The position numbers and the translations under genes were made by a program. Positions 51,301 to 60,100 of a stretch of 64,000 bases of DNA are shown here, in pieces. The notes below the pieces were generated by a model that had not been told where the DNA came from, did not search any database, and saw nothing but the letters and a program-made list of their open reading frames with translations. Position 1 is the stretch's first letter, and each line of letters begins with the position of its first letter. This DNA is from Boswellia sacra (taxonomy: Eukaryota; Streptophyta; Magnoliopsida; Sapindales; Burseraceae). Location of the stretch: assembly GCA_013180625.2 (NCBI GenBank), contig SNVD02003354.1, forward strand, positions 62,001 to 126,000. Reading direction: 5' to 3'.

Positions 51301-54300
51301 GCTAAAGAGGTTGATTTGAATATTTAATTTATATGTATTATCGATGTCAGAGTACACAATCCTATATGATTTTAAAAAAGAATCAAAACTTGAAAAATCA
51401 TGATTTTAAAAGTAGCAATTTATTATAAGCATGAAAGAGCTACAGCTTTCATGTGCACAATTACAATTCTATGTTGCTTATGTCGAGAGACTGAATTATA
51501 TTATGGTTTCAACCACATCTAATGAACATAGTTAAGCTTTTACAAGCAAAAAGACATTGCACAACATCTAATGCTCATTGTTCAATGATCTTCCTTGTTC
51601 ATGATATCCCATAAGACAACACACCTACACATGTTAAAGGCATTTAGAAATATGCATTCTATTGTAAACTGTTGAAAATGAATTTTCTTATAGTGATTAA
51701 AATTAAAGCGATTAAATACATCCTTTAGGAACTAAAAGATAATCTAGACTTGAGAATTATATTTGAAAGAAAAATAGTGCAGCACGTGCTTTCTTAGGGT
51801 AGTTCATCCTAATTGGGAATGTGATTTGATCCAAAGTAAGGTTTAGAAGTCTAAACTCTAAAACCAAATATGTTTTGACTAAGATACAACTTAATTTAAA
51901 AGCTTAAGCTAGAAGAGAAAAACCTAAGAATAGTACTAACTCCTGTGACAGCCCTTTCACACATAAAATGAATAAACTAATCTAATATGAATCAAACTCA
52001 AACTCACGCATAACATGGACTAAACCGGTCTAGGCCGAATCAAACTAAAACCTTACTTGTAACAAAAACTAAACTGGTTCTAGTAGAATCAAACTTGAAC
52101 CCAATCATAAATAAACAAATAAAAAATTAATATACTACACTTTATGATACCATTAAATAGTAATATTATCAAGTTCTTATTTAATAGCTTAAACTTTTAG
52201 ATTAAGTGGCATCTTAATATGGTATCAAAGTAAGAGGTCTCAAGTTGAAACCCCAAGCATGTGTGTGTATACATTTGTTACCTTTTCTGTTGGTCATGCC
52301 CAAGTGTAATAGTCAGAGTGCAATTGACTTAAGCAAAAGTGAAGTTTCCATTTCATATCAATTTACACAATGTGCAAGATAATGGGTTTAGATCCCAAGT
52401 ATCATTTCGTACTGTAAGATTTTCACTGTTTAGTTTCCTGTATTGAAGATTTCCTCTTATTGTATGAAATTTATCGAAGGCAATGAAAATTAGCTAGGTC
52501 ATTCCAGCTTCTTGTCTTGACTTCCTTTCAGCCTTTAGGACTTTTTAATGGCTTTGGTGGATGAATAAGGCAAAATCTTTACGTTATAGTTATGTTGTTT
52601 TGGCTATTTTGTATGTGATTTGTAAGAAAGAGATTGTTATATTGTGGGACATTCATCTTCTAACTTCTCCTCTGGCTTCAATTTCAAAAAGTGTCTTAAG
52701 AAACTTTTTTCTCTTCATAAACTTAAGCGGGGAAGGAATTTTGAGTTAACTTTGATAGTTGGCTCTTGTATTTGTGGTATGTACTCACGAAACTATAATT
52801 ACAAGATTATATCCAAACCTAAAATATTTTTCCTTTATTATGATACAAAAAGCAACGTTATTCTTGTCTTCATAATTCTTGTCTTCATAAAAATTTAACA
52901 CAATTTGACATTGAAATTTACGCATGGGAGAAAGCAAGTCATAAAAAGACAGAAGTAGAAATGTTTAATACTTTGAAAGGGAAAAAGGAGAGGAAGGAGG
53001 GGGTTCTCATTATAACTTGAATCCTAAAACATATATTAAAAAATTTTTATTAGGAAATGACGAAACCATATCAAAAAATAAAAATTAAAATCTAAAATTG
53101 ATTCTGGAACATAATTCATTACGTGCATAATTCTAAACCAGTAATGATAGTCCTAAATGATAAATAGAATTTTCTTAATTAAATTTTATTGAAATCTCAT
53201 TATCATATGTGTTAATAGTAAAATCTGCAAAACAATTTCATTTACATCTGTTAATGGTATTTTTTGGGACCCTTTGTTAAAGGATTAAAATGCCCTCTCA
53301 ATTGAATTCAATGCCTCTCAAAGACCAAGTTATAGACCTTCAAAGCAATTTCATGACGATATAAAGATGCTGACAGATTAAAGTTTTTTCTCAAAGCTAA
53401 CCTTCAAGTCATTCTCCACCTAATTGAAAGTGCCAGCATCAAATTAATGACACCTAATTGAACCAGTCTGCAAACCAGAAAAATAGGTTTGCATCAGTTG
53501 ACTAAGTGGCAGCCTCCTCTCTTTTTCTCAAAATTAGGGCCTGAAAATACTTGGGAATTGTCTAAAAGGCCATATAGGCGCTTGAGATTGTGACACTTCA
53601 TACTAATGGATGGCTAAGATCCATCACATAGGCCTATTTAAGCACATTTAACCTCCAAGGCAAAGGATTCCAATCTCATCCTTCTCCCTCTTATGGATCT
53701 CCTCTATAGAGCTCCCCCTCTCCTCCATCTCCATGATTCCCTTATCTCTCTAATAAGACCACTCTATCGTTGTGCTGTAGCTGTATTGCAACTACTGTGA
53801 GGACTCTGATGGCTGTTAAAGCAGAGAACCACCATTGGAGCTGTTAGAGCTAGTTCGAGAAGGAGAAGTCTAGTCATTCTCGTCCATCAGAGAGCTATCT
53901 CACTACCACCCTGCACCGCCAGAAGCATGTCCCCTCATTAAAACATGTCCACATTGAACAATCAGTCCAGTGACTATCGCTCCACCAGACACCTACCACT
54001 CTGTAGGCTATCACTCTAACTATCATCTTCAATCAATATCCTTAGTCGTCTTTGAGTGCTTAGTCTGTCAATCTCAAACTCCAAACTACCACTCTCAGTC
54101 ATGAGTCTAATCCATTCAATCATCCAACATCAGTTATTTTCATTCATTCATCTCTAGTCAATCTCTTGGCATTAGAAGAGTTATTTTATTGTGCTATTTG
54201 CTACTATAATCTCAAGGGGTATTTTTATCTTTTCGCTATTACTTATTGCGATGTATACAACTCAATGTTAGCCCCTTTTTTGACATCAAATTACTTCTAA

Positions 54301-57300
54301 AGTGTAAAGGGGAAGGGGAAGGACAGTTGTTCAAGCACCTAAGCATATATCTTTTGAGTAAAACTAAGAATCCTTGAAATGACTTCTTAAATATCAAAAC
54401 TTTAATTTACAAGTCTTGCTTCTTACCGAAAAGGGTATCAGTCAATTGGTTGTATCTAGCTTTAAATTTTTTTACATAGAAAGTGACCCAAAAATATAAA
54501 ATTAAGAATATCTTTTATTTATAAACATATAGCCGTAAATAAATATATACAGATAATTAATCTTACCCATAAAAGTAAAGAATCTTCTAAAAACGGTAGC
54601 TATTATATGTTTAGATAAAAGTGCTACAGTATATGGTTTTACTACAAAAAAGGCTTAGTGTTATAAAATAACATTGGGACAATTTAGAATCTTTAAGAAA
54701 AGCCTAAAACTTGTCAAAGAATTCAAGATCAAAATTCAGCAGCTTTAGATTAAATTTTTTGACTCTTCATAATCTCCTGAAGGGGCTTATCAAATAACTT
54801 TATAACTTTTGCAAACGCCAACCTACAAATATTAGAGTTTATATATACAACACGGGATGATAAGATTCCTAACCAACAAAGCTAGAAATGGACTCACAGT
54901 GCCATGCATATACTTATTCCTTTTCTGCCAAATGCATAAATTTGTTTGTGCAACTCTTTTCTCTAATATTTACACTTCATATAGCTCATCAAGAAGTTGC
55001 GGTTTTTTGCTTCTTAGTTTATGATGATCTCACCATTACTTCTTGAGAGGTTGTTTATAGATCATGCTAATCTAAGTTGATCATTGAAGTGATCAAATCC
55101 CAAATCTTTTTCTAAATCTTTTGAAATCTGGATAATCTTTGCATGAGCAATGCAAAGCGCAAGATATATATAACTCTCCCTCGAGCTACAAAGACAAGAT
55201 CCATATCTTGATCGAGCTGAAGGCCCGAAGGTTGAGATTGGCATGGAGCTTTCTCTTAGTTGGATAAAAAATTATGAAGAAGTTCGACCATATGCAACTT
55301 GGCGTGAGTTATAACCCTAACCTAAACTTCATTAATTGAATATGTAGAACTTACAGGAACTAAAGATCCTGATAAGATGAATCAAGAAAAAATCTTGTTA
55401 CCTTCCGAAAGGATATCTAGTTTTCCTTCAATTCTCTGGCTAAGAATTCTCTATCTACTCTGATGAAGTTTTCACTACTCTTAAAAGAACTTTTAGATGT
55501 TCATGGTTCAAAGTTATACACACTAATAAAACCCAAAGTTAACCTTTTGGGTGCAAGCTAGTGTCAAAATCATAAATGCTCTTATAATTGTGATAGAGCC
55601 GGGACTAAGCCTCAAATTAAGTTTATTTATTCTAGACGTAAGAAATAAATTGTTAGTAAGGGGCAGATAGGGAATGAAGTTTTTGTTTTCTATTATTTTA
55701 GTTTTTTCCAATTAGCTGGAAGTTAGTTATTTTGTTACTGAGCTGGAAAGGAGGGAAGTTAGTTAGAGTATTAAGGAGAGGGAATGGAAGGGAGGGAAGG
55801 CTATCTAGAACCTGGAAAAACATACTTGAGCTGAGCTCATAGGAGGGCTGGCAGACCTCTCGAAAGTCTGCCTAGCCACCATATCAGAGTTGTATTGATT
55901 TTCTGTCTATGCAATTCCGGCTACTAATTCAGCATACCTCTAAATTTTTACTCTAAGCCTACTGATTTGTGTTCGTGTGTGTGTGTGTGAGTGGTGTGTG
56001 AGAAATTATTTTGTGTGGAACACATCAAATTGTAAGCATTTATGCATGAGATGGTGAGCATTTAATTTCGTTTTACAAAGAACAACATACAAGTACAAGA
56101 CTTCTATATAGGAAAACCAGTGTTCTCCCATTATGCTAATATTATTCCTTGAAGAAATAATACCACATAAGGGCACATTTTATTTTAATAGTTTCATGAG
56201 GTAGGAATTAGTATCAATGTGATGCATGCTTCCAAAAAAAGTAAAGTATATTTGTTGGCAAATTTCCAATCCAATAAGTAGCTTCTTCTTAGATTAGATC
56301 CTCTCTGGACTCTCATGTCTATGTCAGCATAGATGGGCGCCAAAGGGAATTTTGGATGTGGTAACTTTGCGGGGGTAAGAGAGAGAGAGAGAGAGAGAGG
56401 ACGATACCAACAACATTAAAGGAAGCACACTTTGGTATGCAGATGAGAAAGAGGGAAGCATACATGAAATACATACTCTTTCAACAAATTCAATGGAAAT
56501 TAAAGATTTTATGTGTTTTCTATGCATGTAATTACAGTTTCTATCCTTTCATATGTTCATATCTGATCAAGGAAAGTTTTCTCTTAGATTACTTAACTGC
56601 CTTAGATTACTTAACTACCATTTTTCTCTCAATTACAAAAGGAAAAATATCATCTAATATGAGACATATTATGTCCTTTAATATCCTAGAAGCTGTTTGC
56701 TTATGCTATTAACCTATCTTATATAAAGTAGAGCACATAGCTCTTCCTTGTCTTTTATAAACAAGCTGATCTTCAACTTGATAATCGCATCCTTCTCTTA
56801 CAATTTTTATACTTTTAGACATCAATCTAACCTTTTCTAATCCTCCAATATAATATTTCACGGTAGCCTGTTTTTGTTTATACATACATCACATATTGTA
56901 AAATATACAAGATCCTCCACTTACCTGTTTTGGAAGGATAAAGATTCTCTCCCTTTTCTCTTATAGTTAAACTTTTAAGAATCTCTCGAAAAGAATCAAT
57001 TTTAACTTCACTTAGAATATTATTAGCAAGTTAGGGTGGCATCAAGAGCTTAGTCATATAAAAACATTTCATACACATTTTAAGTACCAAAAGCTTTCTT
57101 TAACGAGTGAATTGCAACCCTCACTTCAAGAAGCCCTATATTATTTTACGAAAGCATATTCATTAAAATGTAACTCTTGTTTGTTAGTATAATACTAAAA
57201 GCAGATTCCAAGCATTGTATTTCATGTTGGAGGAGAATATACAAAGACTTTTAGATTGTAAATATATGGAAAACTTTAAAACTTCTAGAATTGGAATATC

Positions 57301-58342
57301 CCATGAGCTATACACAGGGCCATATAGAATCAAACTTCCATTACTGCACATAGCAACATACACAAATATATTGTTGAATAATAGAGGCAAAGGTACAAAA
57401 AGCTAAGTAGGGCAATAACAAGATAGAAGATGCAGTATATAACTAGTTCATCAATAGAATGGAATTGTCCTAGAGCAAAGTGAGCAACAAACATCGATAT
57501 ATACCTAGCTTCCTATGGCAAAACAAGACAAGAACAGACACAAAGCCAGGGTTTAAAATAACTAGAAAGGATCATTGAGTGGTAGCAAACAATTATATAT
57601 CAAACTTTCATGGGATTCTACTCTCCAAATTGACAACCGAAGCCATATAATACGGCTCACTCTCAGTCTCTGCACCCTGCAGCTACTGATATAGATAGAT
57701 AGGTCAAGCTAATAGCAGCATCACATGAGAGATATGCTACACTACAGCAGCTGTACCCATCCAGCCACGATTTTGGTAAAAGAAGTTGGAAATCATGTAA
57801 AAGAAGTTGTAAATGAAACCAAAAAAAAAAATGTTGTAAAAAAAGCAGTTGTAGCCATACAGCTGCTGTACTTTAGCCAAATCCTCATGTTCATGATAAT
57901 ATCTTAATCATGTAATGTGAAACTAATTTCATCATATCCCTTAAAGTCTCCTCTCTCGCCGTGGACCATAAATTAATCTTGTTAATCCATTGTTTTTGAC
58001 GAACAATCCTAATCAATATATACAGCAAGTCTATCCTCTATCTGACGCCAGCACAAAACCGTTGCTAAATGCAATGAATTAACAAACAAAATGACTGCTA
58101 CGTTCAATTAATATCAGAAAGAGTAATAAATGAGAGAGAGACGGAGAAAGAGTAAGAAACCTTGAGCTGGAGTATTCAAAGAGCTTTCCTGTTGCGGAAA
58201 AGCCTAACACTGCTATTTCAGCATCACAAAGAGTTGAAAGCTCATGAGCCTTCTTCAAAAGCCCTCTCCTTCTCTTTGAGAAAGTAACTTGCCTCGCCGT
58301 CGGATTGTCGATCTTCTTGATCGGAATCTTTTGCCGTGTCAT
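30336..58342 (-). CDS. SVP/AGL24-like (StMADS11-clade) MADS-box transcription factor, copy B, seven exons recognised
   Basis: This is a spliced gene reading leftwards. Exons are 58342-58161, 35784-35700, 33371-33310, 33208-33109, 33001-32960, 30655-30617 and 30500-30385. Every junction is GT/AG and the phases join without a break. The product is a MIKC-type MADS protein: MADS DNA-binding domain (residues 1-60, with [19 protein letters not shown]), a short I region, a K domain with the family motif [12 protein letters not shown], and a C-terminal SSDTSLKLG, a hallmark of SVP/JOINTLESS proteins. The family consists of nuclear factors that bind CArG boxes and regulate flowering, abscission-zone or dormancy genes. 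Reading on past 30385 meets a stop at 30336 and gives about 224 residues, against roughly 240-265 in typical relatives. A last short exon further left is equally possible, because GTTAGT at the end of exon 7 looks like a donor. The clade is clear; the exact orthologue is not. Joining exon 1 to exon 2 across 22.4 kb is inferred from matching phase and the absence of another MADS exon between them. Confidence 0.8.
30385..30500 (-). CDS. Exon 7 of MADS gene copy B (C-terminal domain)
   Basis: The acceptor is TTTGGCAG|ATAGGG. The exon encodes [14 protein letters not shown], a serine/cysteine-rich stretch, and then [12 protein letters not shown]. The last motif is the conserved C-terminal signature of SVP/JOINTLESS proteins. 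The natural end is uncertain. Splicing at GG|GTTAGT would add a short last exon that I could not find, while reading on adds [15 protein letters not shown] and a stop at 30336-30338. Confidence 0.8.
30617..30655 (-). CDS. Exon 6 of MADS gene copy B
   Basis: A 39-nt exon. The acceptor is ATGCAG|AGAGTA and the donor CAA|GTGAGA. It encodes [13 protein letters not shown], matching GMQLMDENKRLRQ of SVP. It is one codon shorter than the usual 42 nt. It lies 2.3 kb from exon 5, with repeat-like sequence in that intron. Confidence 0.82.
30656..32959 (-). other. Intron 5 of MADS copy B with diverged repeat-like sequence
   Basis: Two related stretches (about 31200-31400 and 31830-31960) share CTAGC(T/C)ACCAA...GAGAG and TTTC(T/C)(T/C)GTGGTTT motifs, and their downstream parts are also loosely similar. 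This suggests an old transposable element or partial tandem duplication. A (TTC)n tract lies near 30881-30910. No exon is recognised. Confidence 0.35.
32960..33001 (-). CDS. Exon 5 of MADS gene copy B
   Basis: A 42-nt exon, the canonical size. The acceptor is TTTCAG|GCTGAA and the donor AAG|GTTAGG. It encodes [14 protein letters not shown], equivalent to the KSEKIMSEISELQKK helix of SVP. Confidence 0.85.
33109..33208 (-). CDS. Exon 4 of MADS gene copy B (K domain core)
   Basis: The exon is exactly 100 nt, the conserved length of the K-box exon. The acceptor is AACAG|ACAGATG and the donor ACAAAA|GTAGTT. It encodes [19 protein letters not shown] and continues to [12 protein letters not shown](K/R)GEELQGL is diagnostic of the SVP/StMADS11 group. 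Leucines are spaced as in an amphipathic helix. Confidence 0.9.
33310..33371 (-). CDS. Exon 3 of MADS gene copy B (start of K domain)
   Basis: The exon is 62 nt, the normal size for this exon in MIKC genes. The acceptor is GAAAAG|CTTGAA and the donor CTGAG|GTAAAT. It encodes [20 protein letters not shown] plus the first two bases of an R codon. It aligns with the LVENSNYSRLSKEIAQKSHRL stretch of JOINTLESS-type proteins, one residue shorter. Confidence 0.85.
33372..35699 (-). other. Intron 2 of MADS copy B
   Basis: AT-rich intron of about 2.3 kb. Two stretches (about 34080-34330 and 34830-35160) are similar to each other (AAAGGAGGATCTCTGAAA against AAGAGGAGAAAGCATCTCTA, both followed by a TTTTCAGGTTTTCTAA block), a diverged local repeat. 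No other feature. Confidence 0.5.
35700..35784 (-). CDS. Exon 2 of MADS gene copy B (I region)
   Basis: The exon is 85 nt. The acceptor reads GCTGAAG|TGTTAGG and the donor CAG|GTAAGA. Joined to the AG left over from exon 1 it reads [13 protein letters not shown] and ends in LDQPSLELQ, which matches the MKEVLERHN...LDQPSLELQ stretch of SVP/JOINTLESS proteins. An alternative acceptor 5 nt further in (TTAG|GCAG) would shift the frame and loses the family alignment, so the first acceptor was chosen. Confidence 0.85.
36125..36522 (-). mobile_element. Solo LTR, 398 bp, target duplication TCATG
   Basis: The ends are TGATGAGATC and CCCTAACA, flanked by perfect TCATG copies at 36120-36124 and 36523-36527. 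Inside on the plus strand it has TATAAATA (36305), a GAGAG-rich leader and a TTGTATACT...TTAATACAAG 3' part, which looks like an LTR promoter and polyadenylation region. Internal and second-LTR sequences are absent, as after LTR-LTR recombination. Its LTR reading direction is plus, opposite to the host gene, despite lying in this minus-strand intron. It sits about 340 bp before the exon 2 acceptor. Confidence 0.8.
37540..38340 (+). repeat. Diverged LTR-like repeat, left copy
   Basis: It aligns loosely with about 40800-41500 in the same orientation. Shared landmarks are (A/T)TAGTCCCACATTGCTTAAAG against TTATTCCCATATTGTTCAAG, TTTGGAGTTTTTCA, and TTGAT(A/-)(C/T)ATTTCTATAAAG. The two may be the LTRs of an old copia-type element interrupted by the solo LTR at 38387. 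Confidence 0.45.
38640..39330 (+). repeat. Four tandem copies of an approximately 185-193 bp unit inside the solo LTR
   Basis: The landmark (C/G)TTGATTCTTGA recurs at about 38657, 38837, 39029 and 39222, each followed by GAAAG(C/A)TT and later GAAATTCAAATTT. Copies differ by roughly 15-20%. Confidence 0.8.
39597..39900 (+). repeat. Tandem 73-bp repeats inside the solo LTR
   Basis: AACTCTTGGTGTG(G/A)T(G/A)TTATC recurs at 39638, 39711 and 39785, with partial copies at 39597 and about 39830. Confidence 0.85.
40800..41500 (+). repeat. Diverged LTR-like repeat, right copy
   Basis: Partner of 37540-38340. There is no recognisable coding sequence between the two once the 1830-bp solo LTR is removed, only about 600 bp. 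Confidence 0.4.
41501..42840. other. Intron 1 stretch without a recognised feature
   Basis: AT-rich, with no gene, structural RNA or clear transposable element end. Confidence 0.4.
42840..46320 (+). mobile_element. Dead L1-type LINE (non-LTR retrotransposon)
   Basis: ORF2-like segments are readable in shifting plus-strand frames. The endonuclease end is at 42880-43250 ([15 protein letters not shown], then [20 protein letters not shown] and a CCRLDIFLF segment). The reverse transcriptase is at about 44020-44600 ([57 protein letters not shown], and [14 protein letters not shown], where QGDPLSP is expected). The thumb or connection is at about 44820-45000 ([15 protein letters not shown]). The zinc-binding RVT region is at about 45745 ([18 protein letters not shown]). 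The FADD-like catalytic motif is not intact, and stops are frequent. The 5' end is missing and no poly-A tail is obvious. Confidence 0.85.
46840..47060 (+). pseudogene. Second LINE RT fragment
   Basis: It reads [20 protein letters not shown] then [15 protein letters not shown], which matches the YLGLPLGGNPR...KVEKRLSRW region of plant LINE ORF2. The same region also occurs in the larger LINE at about 44820, so this is a separate insertion or a duplicated scrap. Confidence 0.7.
47061..48035. other. Intron 1 stretch without a recognised feature
   Basis: AT-rich, with poly-T runs near 47950 and 47980. No gene is seen. Confidence 0.4.
48036..48310. repeat. Inverted copy of 975-1235
   Basis: It lies about 600 bp left of the start of direct block B and is in the opposite orientation to its block A partner. 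It marks an inversion or inverted duplication at the edge of the paralogous blocks. A poly-T run near 48185-48200 replaces mixed sequence in A. Confidence 0.75.
51031..51433. repeat. Near-perfect 203-bp tandem duplication in block B
   Basis: TTTTTGGGATAGTAAATACT at about 51037 recurs at about 51240, and both copies end TATTATAAGCATG (51230 and 51433). Only about one substitution separates them. Block A has a single copy. Confidence 0.9.
51431..51535 (+). other. Partner of the ORF-like patch at 3573-3674
   Basis: It reads [20 protein letters not shown] and 14 more residues to a stop. It has one extra codon compared with block A. Identity unknown. Confidence 0.2.
53249..54282 (+). mobile_element. 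B-only insertion of 1034 bp, probable solo LTR, target duplication ACATC
   Basis: Perfect ACATC copies at 53244-53248 and 54283-54287 bound it, and block A has the empty site near 5398. It starts TGTTAATGG. The right end reads CCCCTTTTTTG rather than ...CA. A TATTTAAG box near 53635 followed by a CT-rich leader suits a Ty3/gypsy-type LTR promoter. No coding capacity. A different non-autonomous element is possible because of the atypical right end. Confidence 0.65.
55591..56027 (+). mobile_element. B-only solo LTR, 437 bp, target duplication AATTG
   Basis: The ends are TGATAGAGCC and ACACATCA, flanked by perfect AATTG at 55586-55590 and 56028-56032. Block A (near 17124) has the single empty AATTG site. 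It contains a purine-rich stretch, a GTATTGATTTTCTG region and a (TG)n near its 3' end. Its family is probably an LTR retrotransposon (gypsy-like), judged only from its ends. Confidence 0.82.
57730..57885. mobile_element. B-only MITE with palindromic ends
   Basis: TACAGCAGCTGTA at 57743-57755 and its reverse complement TACAGCTGCTGTA at 57858-57870 form the core of terminal inverted repeats of about 20 bp. Copy A (near 18840) lacks the segment. The superfamily is not determined. Confidence 0.6.
58161..58342 (-). CDS. Exon 1 of MADS gene copy B (MADS domain)
   Basis: The exon is 182 nt, ATG at 58342 to donor CAAG|GTTTCTTACT, and ends in phase 2. Type II MADS genes usually have a first exon of 182-185 nt. 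It encodes [13 protein letters not shown] and then the basic KRRRG helix, STLCDAEIA, and [13 protein letters not shown]. Residue 47 is glycine where the family has a hydrophobic residue (V/I) in the dimerisation beta strand, and leucine replaces the usual phenylalanine in RRGLFKK. It is about 94% identical (11 differences in 182 nt by eye) to the copy A exon. Confidence 0.9.
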
Positions 58343-59165
58343 TTTCCCAAGAAAAGCTAGACAACCCTTCAAAGCAAACCAACCAAAGCTTCAGCCAAAT
58401 GGTACAGAGGCTTCGTACTTGCATGAAAATATAGAGAAACAAGATGCTAAAAATGCAGAATGATACTTAAACAAACATTAAGCTTCGGAGAAGTGTGTTT
58501 GATAGCTTGTGGGTTTACAACACAAGCTCAAACTGTGAGATTTAAAAAACAAAAATCGTTTTTTAAGAAAAACAAATAAAAACAAAAACAAAAATCCCAT
58601 TTGTTCATTAAGGGATAAATCAAGTTTCAGTGGCATATGTGAAAGAGTTGTACAGCACATGATGAGGAAGCTTGAAGAGGCAAATGCAGATTGCAGAGAA
58701 ATCTGGCATGCCAAAATCAGAAAAAAAGGTAGGAAAAAAAAATATATATATATATATATAAATGGATTCGTTAAAAAGGAGAATTAAAAAAAAAAAGATA
58801 GAGAATAATTAAAGAGAGAATCTGGATTAACAAGCCCTAGATATATATAGGTAAAAAAGAGAAAAAAACAAATATTCCAGGATGTGAAAAATTAGCTAAA
58901 GAAGAAAAGAATAAAAACCTGCCAAGCCAATCTAAGCCAATCTAAGCCAACCCAATTTGGATAAAAAACGGAGAGGAAGCTTTATGGATATCTGATCTCT
59001 ATCAAGTCTCACCTTTGTTTTTGTATTGTCGTTTTTAGTGTTGTTGACACTTGACAGACTGGCTAAACGCAAAGCTACCAATGGAGTTTGGACAGAGAAG
59101 AAAAACTGGAAAGATTTTTGAGAGGTTAGAGGTTGAGTTCCTTCAGCTAAAAAGGGAAGACCTGT
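58343..59165 (-). promoter_or_regulatory. Conserved 5' leader and proximal promoter of MADS copy B
   Basis: This is the counterpart of 19334-20160. It contains the same donor-like AAAG|GTGAGACTTG (near 59015) and acceptor-like GCATGCCAG (near 58707), an AT microsatellite at about 58741-58761, and a CCATTGG/CCAAT-type motif just outside (near 59199). The role is inferred from its position upstream of the ATG and from conservation between paralogues. Confidence 0.4.
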
Positions 59166-59304
59166 GATGTGTTCAAATAAATAAATAAATCACCCAATGG
59201 ATAGAAAGGCTCTGCATCTGCTGTTGCAGTTCCTGCTGGTCTAAAAATGATTACAAGGAATTTTTTCAATTTATTTTATATTTCGGTGAACAATTTCCGT
59301 CTTC

Positions 59305-59515
59305 GTTAATTAGAATAATATAAGAATTATAATTCATCTATAATTAAAATTTTATATAATTTAAATTAATAAAATATTATTAAATAAATAATTATTATAT
59401 TATTTAATTTAATATCTCTTATATATTTTATTTTTTATTTATCTAATAATAATTTGCTACCTCAAATTATATAAAAAATAATTATTATAAAAGAGTTATA
59501 AATATAACATTGTCA
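59305..59515. mobile_element. B-only AT-rich insertion of about 210 bp, possible MITE
   Basis: It interrupts the sequence continuous in block A near 20345 (TCGTCAATTAAGTCA). It is almost pure A/T with imperfect inverted ends. The exact limits are uncertain. Confidence 0.4.
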
Positions 59516-59941
59516 CATTAATTAAGCCATTGAATTTAATAAGCTACATATTTTTTACATCATAATAAATTAAATCCATAAATAGGAAATATTTAATTTA
59601 TGTAAACTTAATTTGGTAATAATTTTATCTTGTTTTTGTTTTTAAATAATTTTAAAATAAAAATATTTATTTAAAATATCACATATTTAAATGTAATAGA
59701 TTTTCAAAATAACATTTAAAAACATAATTCAATAACATTTTTTTAAAATAATATTTTTCTTTGCAATGGAAATGATATACAAATTTTGATTTCAAAACTT
59801 TTGTCTTAATCGATATAAACGGATTGATTGACTTAATCAGATTAAAAATAAATAATTTGATTTAATTTTAATATATATGTTAAAATTGAATTTGAGATAT
59901 AAGAGAATAGTTTATTTATTATTATATAAATATAGTAATAT

Positions 59942-60100
59942 TACATTTATCAAATTTGTATATAAAATTAATATAACATCACTTGTTCAATATCACATAA
60001 TTTAATAATATTTATCAAATTAAAATCTCATATTAATTTTTTATTTACTTGATATTATATTAATTTTATATATAAATTTTATAAATAGACTTTGTATTGA
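59942..60100. mobile_element. B-only AT-rich MITE with about 30-bp inverted repeats
   Basis: The left arm TATATAAAATTAATATAACA (about 59960) is matched by the inverted right arm (ATATTAATTTTATATATAAA, about 60056). Block A is uninterrupted at about 20735. Confidence 0.6.

Larger units (their letters stand above)
35785..58160 (-). other. Intron 1 of MADS gene copy B, about 22.4 kb
   Basis: This is the gap between the phase-matched exons 1 and 2. It holds two solo LTRs (36125-36522 and 38387-40216), a dead LINE (42.85-46.3 kb), a LINE scrap (46.85 kb), the left two thirds of duplicated block B, the 1034-bp and 437-bp insertions and a MITE near 57.8 kb. No other MADS exon or recognisable host gene is seen inside. 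A first intron of several kb is common in this family; this one is unusually long because of insertions. Confidence 0.7.
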
